The notes beneath the pieces are model-generated. The model did not search any database. It saw only the letters and a program-made list of their open reading frames with translations, and was not told the origin of the DNA. From positions 62,699,416 to 62,763,415 of the forward strand of contig OX328102.1 in NCBI GenBank assembly GCA_946811185.2: a stretch of DNA of 64,000 nucleotides, read 5' to 3'. This stretch comes from Hippopus hippopus. Its lineage: Eukaryota; Mollusca; Bivalvia; Cardiida; Cardiidae. Made by a program: the position numbers and the translations under genes. Each line of letters opens with the position of its first letter. The first letter of the stretch is position 1. Shown one piece after another: positions 57,501 through 63,500 of the stretch.

Positions 57501-60500
57501 CTATGATACATCAGTATTAGCTCAAGATGTAGATCTTTGATTGTGTTCCACACGGCAGTTGCGCTGCCCTTCAGACTGTCAGGAAGTAGGTCATCACGAT
57601 TCACCAGACTCTCCTCTGTGACGTCAGTGTCTTTTCTAACTTCAGGTGTGAAGAGTTCTCTATTCAGCTCCTGTAGATAAAAAGAATTTGAGTGGCACTG
57701 TGGCAAAACGGGGTTAAATGAGTCTCCGTGATGCAATATCCCAAGCAAGTCATCAAGTCATCCATAAAAATCCATTTTGTCTTACAACTGACTGAATCAT
57801 GAGGTTGTCTGGCCTTTTGACATGCAGAAAATTGACCAATAACAAAAGGTTTTCTCTCAGTGAACTGCGCAGACTGACCTGGGTCGATAGTGTTTGTAAA
57901 TGTACTGAACCCTCTTTTCATAGAGCATGACTCATTTACCGGTATATTTAACGAAACCACAACTAATTCCAAAAAGCAGTAAATAATTATCACTAAATAT
58001 TTTGGTAATGCATTATAGATCTAGAGCTTCAAAGTTCCTTTTGTATTCTCAACCCTATCTCAAATGACAAATCGACGACTTCAAAATTGAAAGTATCTGC
58101 AGATGATAAGTTTAAAACTGACATATTGAATGAAAAGTAGTTCTCTGACAATATAGAAAACATGGTAGGAAAAGGAGAAAATGCTGGTTACCAGCATTTT
58201 CTCCTTTTCCCACAATGTTTTCTACCCTATCAAAGACAAATTCTATCACTTGAGCAACATTTAGATTGTCGTCTACAAACACTTTCAATTTGGATAATTC
58301 TACTTTTTTGTTGTGAGGTAGAGAGTTAACTCAAGTTAGTTTAACACTTTACCACACAATCCCGAGTTTTAACGACCTTCAGGAAGAAGCCTTTTGAAAA
58401 CATTGTGGGAAAAGGAGAAAATGCTGGTAACCCAGCATTTTCTCCTTTTCCCACAGTGTTTTCTACCCTTTCAGAAACAAATTCTGCAATTTGAGGCACA
58501 TATAATTTGTCGTCTGCAAAAGCTTTCAGTTTCGATAAGTCTAAAATTTTGTCGTTTGGTTTGGTAAAGAGTTAAACATACGTGTATTTATTTTACATCT
58601 TACAACTTATACTAATCTCTCTCGATTCTGCTTCCTGGGAACTACACCAGTACTCGTGCCGAATGTGTGGGCCAATGAAAAATCCCAAAGTTGACACCCG
58701 CTCCCGGGTATCGAACTCAGGACCTTTTGGTCATGAGGCCGATGCTCTACCTCACGACCACGGACACCACGAACTCAAGTTGATAAGCCTTATTTTACAA
58801 GGATGGTTTCAATGTCATCTGCATCAAATTTGCTTCAGTTTCCCATTTTTCATAATCCCAATGAACACTTTTGAGAACATTGTAGCAAAACGAGAAGAAA
58901 CTGTTAACAAGCATTTTCTCCAATTCCAACCACGTCTTTTAAAGTTCCAAAGAAAAATACTATAATTCAAGCCATGTATAACTTTCCTCTACCAATGCTT
59001 TTAACATAGGCAAGTCTAAAATGTTATCATTCACTTAAAGCTAACCCTTTTCCACACAACCCCGAGTTTTAACTGCCCTATAAAAGGAAGTCTTTAAAAA
59101 AACATAGTGGGAGAAGGAGAAAATGCTGGTAACCATCATTTTCTCCTTTTCTCACAATGTTTCCTACCCTTCCCCAAAACAAATTTCACTTTTTGAGACA
59201 CATTTATTTTTTCATCTGCAACTGCTTTCAATTTGGACAAGACAAACATTCTGTCGATTGATGAAGAGTTAATCCAAATACAACTAGCAAGTCACAGCAA
59301 ACTTGCAAACATATCTGACATGAGCAAAGAGTCTCTGCCTATATTACTATGCTATTCATTTAATGATCTTGGATATCTCATGAAGAACTATTTTCTCAAG
59401 CTCACAAAAACCAAACAACACATGTACACCAAACAAAACTGCCTCAATCAAAGCCACACAAAATATTTGAATCTAATTTCAAAACAAAACCTCCTATGTT
59501 TTATTAACTCTTTACAAGACTGAATTTTAAAGTAACACAACCTCTGATTGGCTAAATCAAAAGGGTTTCATCATGCAAGATCTGACAATACAAATACATG
59601 TAGATACATAAATGTAAGAATTTTTTTGAGGGGTTTACATTCACAAATATACCCAACCTGTATAGTTAAAACCTCCATAGCAAAACATGGGCACATGGTA
59701 TTAGATGAAAAAGTTTACATGGGAATATACATAATTTAAAAATTTTACAAAACAACATTTTCAAGTATTAAATCTTTTTTAGATTCTGCACTTCTGATAA
59801 AAGCATTATATGGTCTCAAAAAAGTGTATCATTTACCCCAGAGTTACCTACACAGATGATGTTATTTTTCTTTTTCTTTTTTCAAATTTGTTTCAACATC
59901 GTTTTGACTGCATAATGTAGTCCTAAAAATGGGTATCATTTATCTCAAGAGTTCAGTACAGAGACTAAGGTGATTTCTTTTCTTTTTCCACAGTATTTCA
60001 TTTGTGTAACAGAACCCCATTCTATGCTGAAGACAGTTTTTCAAGCCACTGGCTGCTTTCCAAACAAATAGAAACATTGAAACAATGTGGGAAATTGAGA
60101 GCAGAATAAATTATGCCATTGTGACATCATTCTATCTAACAGAATTTGACCCTGTTGGAATTTAGAACTCATATCTCTTCCTTATTCAGCCCCTACCTTA
60201 CCACCCAGTAACTGGGCCTTGGCACAAAATATTGGTAAATATACTGGTAAATAACAGGATTATTCATGTTAAACAGCAAAATCTTGGTTAGTTTTCATGA
60301 CAAACACTTGACAAAAGTACCTTTCTCTGTGCTAAAGCCTTCTGTAATGATAAGGAGTAATCCCTTCCAATTAAAACTTGTAATTCAATTATAACATGAC
60401 AAACAATGCCATTTATCTATCTCAATAATTCCAAACCATTCATCACTTTTCCAACAACATGACACTGAACAGTCCTATATTTTAACATGACACGTGAATT

Positions 60501-63500
60501 TGGCTTTATAAACACAGTGCAACAAAATTGTGGTAAAAACTATGTCATTCTACGTAGAGTGACGTCATTCTGTATAAAGTTAGTTGCCTGTGGCTGTTCC
60601 ATGTCTTCACCCTCTGATATTTTAAAAATGAAAGTCACGTGACATAAACAAATTGTCATTTTCCCCTCCTTGACCAAGGAGGAAGGATTATCCTCAAGGA
60701 TTTACAGATATTAACTGGTTTTGATTAAAATTGACAACCATGAAACTATTTGAAATGTTATGAGTAAACATTTTATGTAAATCAAGTGTCTTTTCAAGTT
60801 GAAGGTTAGTTCAAAATTGACCGGTGTTGCATTGGAAATGAGGAGTGGGTGGAGTAATATGCAGAGCATTCGAAGCAACTGCGAATCTAATGCTTGACAA
60901 TACATTCGTTCTTCTTTGTCAGTTGAAAGGGAGAAATTATAATAGTAAAACGGTGTGTGTTTTATGTTGTGTTATATGCTTAAGGTTTTATTGAAATTTT
61001 GATTCTTTTCATATTTACTGACTAGGCAGTGGGGTTTTGTTTTGGTAAGTAAGTGGAACAGCCATGGTTTTTTCAAGGGAATATAATCTGCATCCTTGTT
61101 ATTAAACTAAGTGTGAACTTCTTTTCCTTTGATTAAGAGTTGGTCATGTTAGAATCAAAATAATCTTCTTTCTATCATGTTTTATAGTTCAGTAAACCAC
61201 GTAGTGAGTAATGAGGCGCAATAAATAAACCACTATTGCTTTCATGGATTATTTATTGTGCCTAATAACTCACAACCATGGTTTATTGAATGATAAACCA
61301 TGACAGAAAGAAGATTATTTCTTAATTATACAACCCCAACTTAAAATGCCAATAAAATGAAATAAGGACTTCTAGTCTATAGTCAAAACTGTTTTGGTCT
61401 GAATTTCAATATAAATCACATAAAACAGTATAAGCAGTGTAGATCTAAGATCAGGCAGCTTAATTTGTAGAGTCTAATCTTGATCTTCAATATCAACCTA
61501 AACTAAAAATCTGTGCTAGGCACTCGAAGAGTGTAAATTATGAGTAAATGCTCCTTTTATAATTTCCTTTTCAAAAATTTATATAGTTTATTAGCTCTTG
61601 ACAGGAAGACAAAATTTAGACTTGGCTGTTAGACAAAAAAACAAGCAAGGCTCACAGATGGGATATGTCTTTGAAATGGAAGAAAACATTGTAGGTAAAG
61701 GAATAAATGGCTATAAACATTTTCCTTTTTCTACAATATTTTCAAAAGCTTTTATATACCCAAATGTCTTTGATCATCAGATTGATTGTTAAAGAGTTGA
61801 TCATTATGATAAATAGCTTCTTTTCTACATAAAATTTCAAGTGAATGTACTTTATTGCAGATATGTAAAAATAATTATAAGTTAATGATAAAATACAAGG
61901 TCAAATAGATGTTATGTAAAAGACAAGATTCGAATTAATTTTTGTTTAGATATGCAGTTTATCTTATGTCCTTCTATAACTTATGTATGATTTTTAAATA
62001 GATTATAGTTTAAAGCTGTTATTAGAAATTCAAATATCATTTCAGTTCAGACATTAGTAAGTTTATTTAGTTAGATCAAAATGTCAAAAAGACTGTAAAA
62101 TAAAAGTTTAAGGTGTACTATGTGCCAGTTAAATAAATTGGAGAGCAAAGAAGAAAAAACTAACAATAGTAAAATAAAACTTCTTATATTGGCTGTTTGA
62201 GTACAACATGCCAAAATGTGGACTATTCTAACTTTGGAACTTCATCATTCTGTGTGTGGGTAAACGCAGTGGCAACCAACATCTTAGCATTGAAATGGTG
62301 AAGAAAACATTTTATCCAATTATTTACCACTTTACCAAGACATTTTTTGAAACGTTAATTACTGTAAGTAAGTCTTAACTGCAAAGAGAATGGTAGAATA
62401 ATTCAGATATATTTCACCAAATATACAGTAGATGATACATGTATATAATAAAACAAAAATGTTATGATATTAAATGAAAGCCATGCCTATTCAGCAAAAG
62501 TTACAAAGATGATCAAAGATTACAAAACAGTCATGGATGTTTAACAAATTTTATCCATGCTTATTTATATCTAGTAAAAAGTGTTTTATAGTCAGTTGGG
62601 CAAAACTTTCACTGAGTATAGAATTTAAAAACAAAAATTATATGGGTTAACCCTTTACCAAACAATCCCTGGTTTTTACAACCCTGAGATAGAAGCCTTT
62701 TGAAAACATTGTGGGAAAAGGAGAAAATGCTGGTAACCAGCATTTTCTCCTTTTCCCACAATGTTTTCTACCCTGCTGGAAACAAATTTCAAATTTTGAG
62801 TTACGTTTATTTTGTCGTCTGCAAGTGCTTTCAATTTGGACCAGTCTAAAATTTTGTTGTTTGGGAAAGAGTTAACAATTAGGATAACGGGCAAATATTT
62901 ACTGCTCATTCTTAGTCTGATTCTAAATTTAGAAAGTAGCAAAATTTCTGATTGGCTTAACCATTTAGGTTTAGCCAATCAGGTATTGCAGTGCTTTTAA
63001 AAATGAGAAAGCTCTTGAGAACTGAAATGAGATGGCAATTAAAAATGGTTGGTGAATGAGGACCAAGACCATTAAGATGGTATTTCACTAAAATTAGCTT
63101 CAAAACAGTGGACATATAAAAATGTAAGAAAGTTTTGCACCAACACATCTCAGATAGCCAAGGGTAACGATCACTACGTCGCGCTATTCACCCTTGGCCG
63201 ATCAAGTCAAAATTTGCAATCCCAAAGATATGCATACTAATTGGTTGCAGAGCGTTCTAAAATCACCAATCAAATATCACTTTACATTTGATATTCATCA
63301 TCAGCAAAAGGTAAATGAAAATAGCATTCTCATGAGAGAATTGTCAGATATGCTAGGAATCATTACCAAGAAATATAGACCGACAGTATTTACTTCAACA
63401 TTCGCTGTAAATCAGTTAAAATGAAGTTTCAGGCTACATTCCAACATATGATGATGGACTGTCAAAATATGTAATTGCATTTAGCCAAAAGGATTATGTT

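Larger units (their letters stand above)
2292..62875. repeat. piggyBac-like MITE family (family A), about 70 copies across the window
   Basis: Consensus about 229 bp. It begins TTAA CCCTTTACCAAACGACAAAA (left arm, about 140 bp) and ends in an arm whose complement begins CCCTTTACCACACAATCCCG (right arm, about 85 bp). At the arm junction is a 66-bp near-perfect palindrome built on AACATTGTGGGAAAAGGAG / CTCCTTTTCCCACAATGTT around GGTTACC or GGTAACC. TTAA target plus CCCTTT ends match piggyBac-type elements; no transposase is present here. Strand + in the entries below means left arm first. Fragments not listed separately: 2119-2295, 8498-8560, 15110-15318, 18262-18470, 20690-20805, 24218-24303, 30730-30827, 31690-31797, 33715-33852, 35660-35742, 36352-36400, 38125-38230, 46083-46120, 49179-49210. 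Confidence 0.93.

Noticed and set aside
5460..62875. CRISPR-like array of palindromic repeats
   Set aside because: Copies are dispersed in both orientations with TTAA duplications and unrelated spacing; the DNA is from an intron-rich animal gene.
8612..62978. Many short open frames containing ENIVGKGENAGYQHFLLFPQCF-like peptides
   Set aside because: They are translations of the MITE palindrome in one frame, occur on both strands and at random positions, and have no splice or start context.
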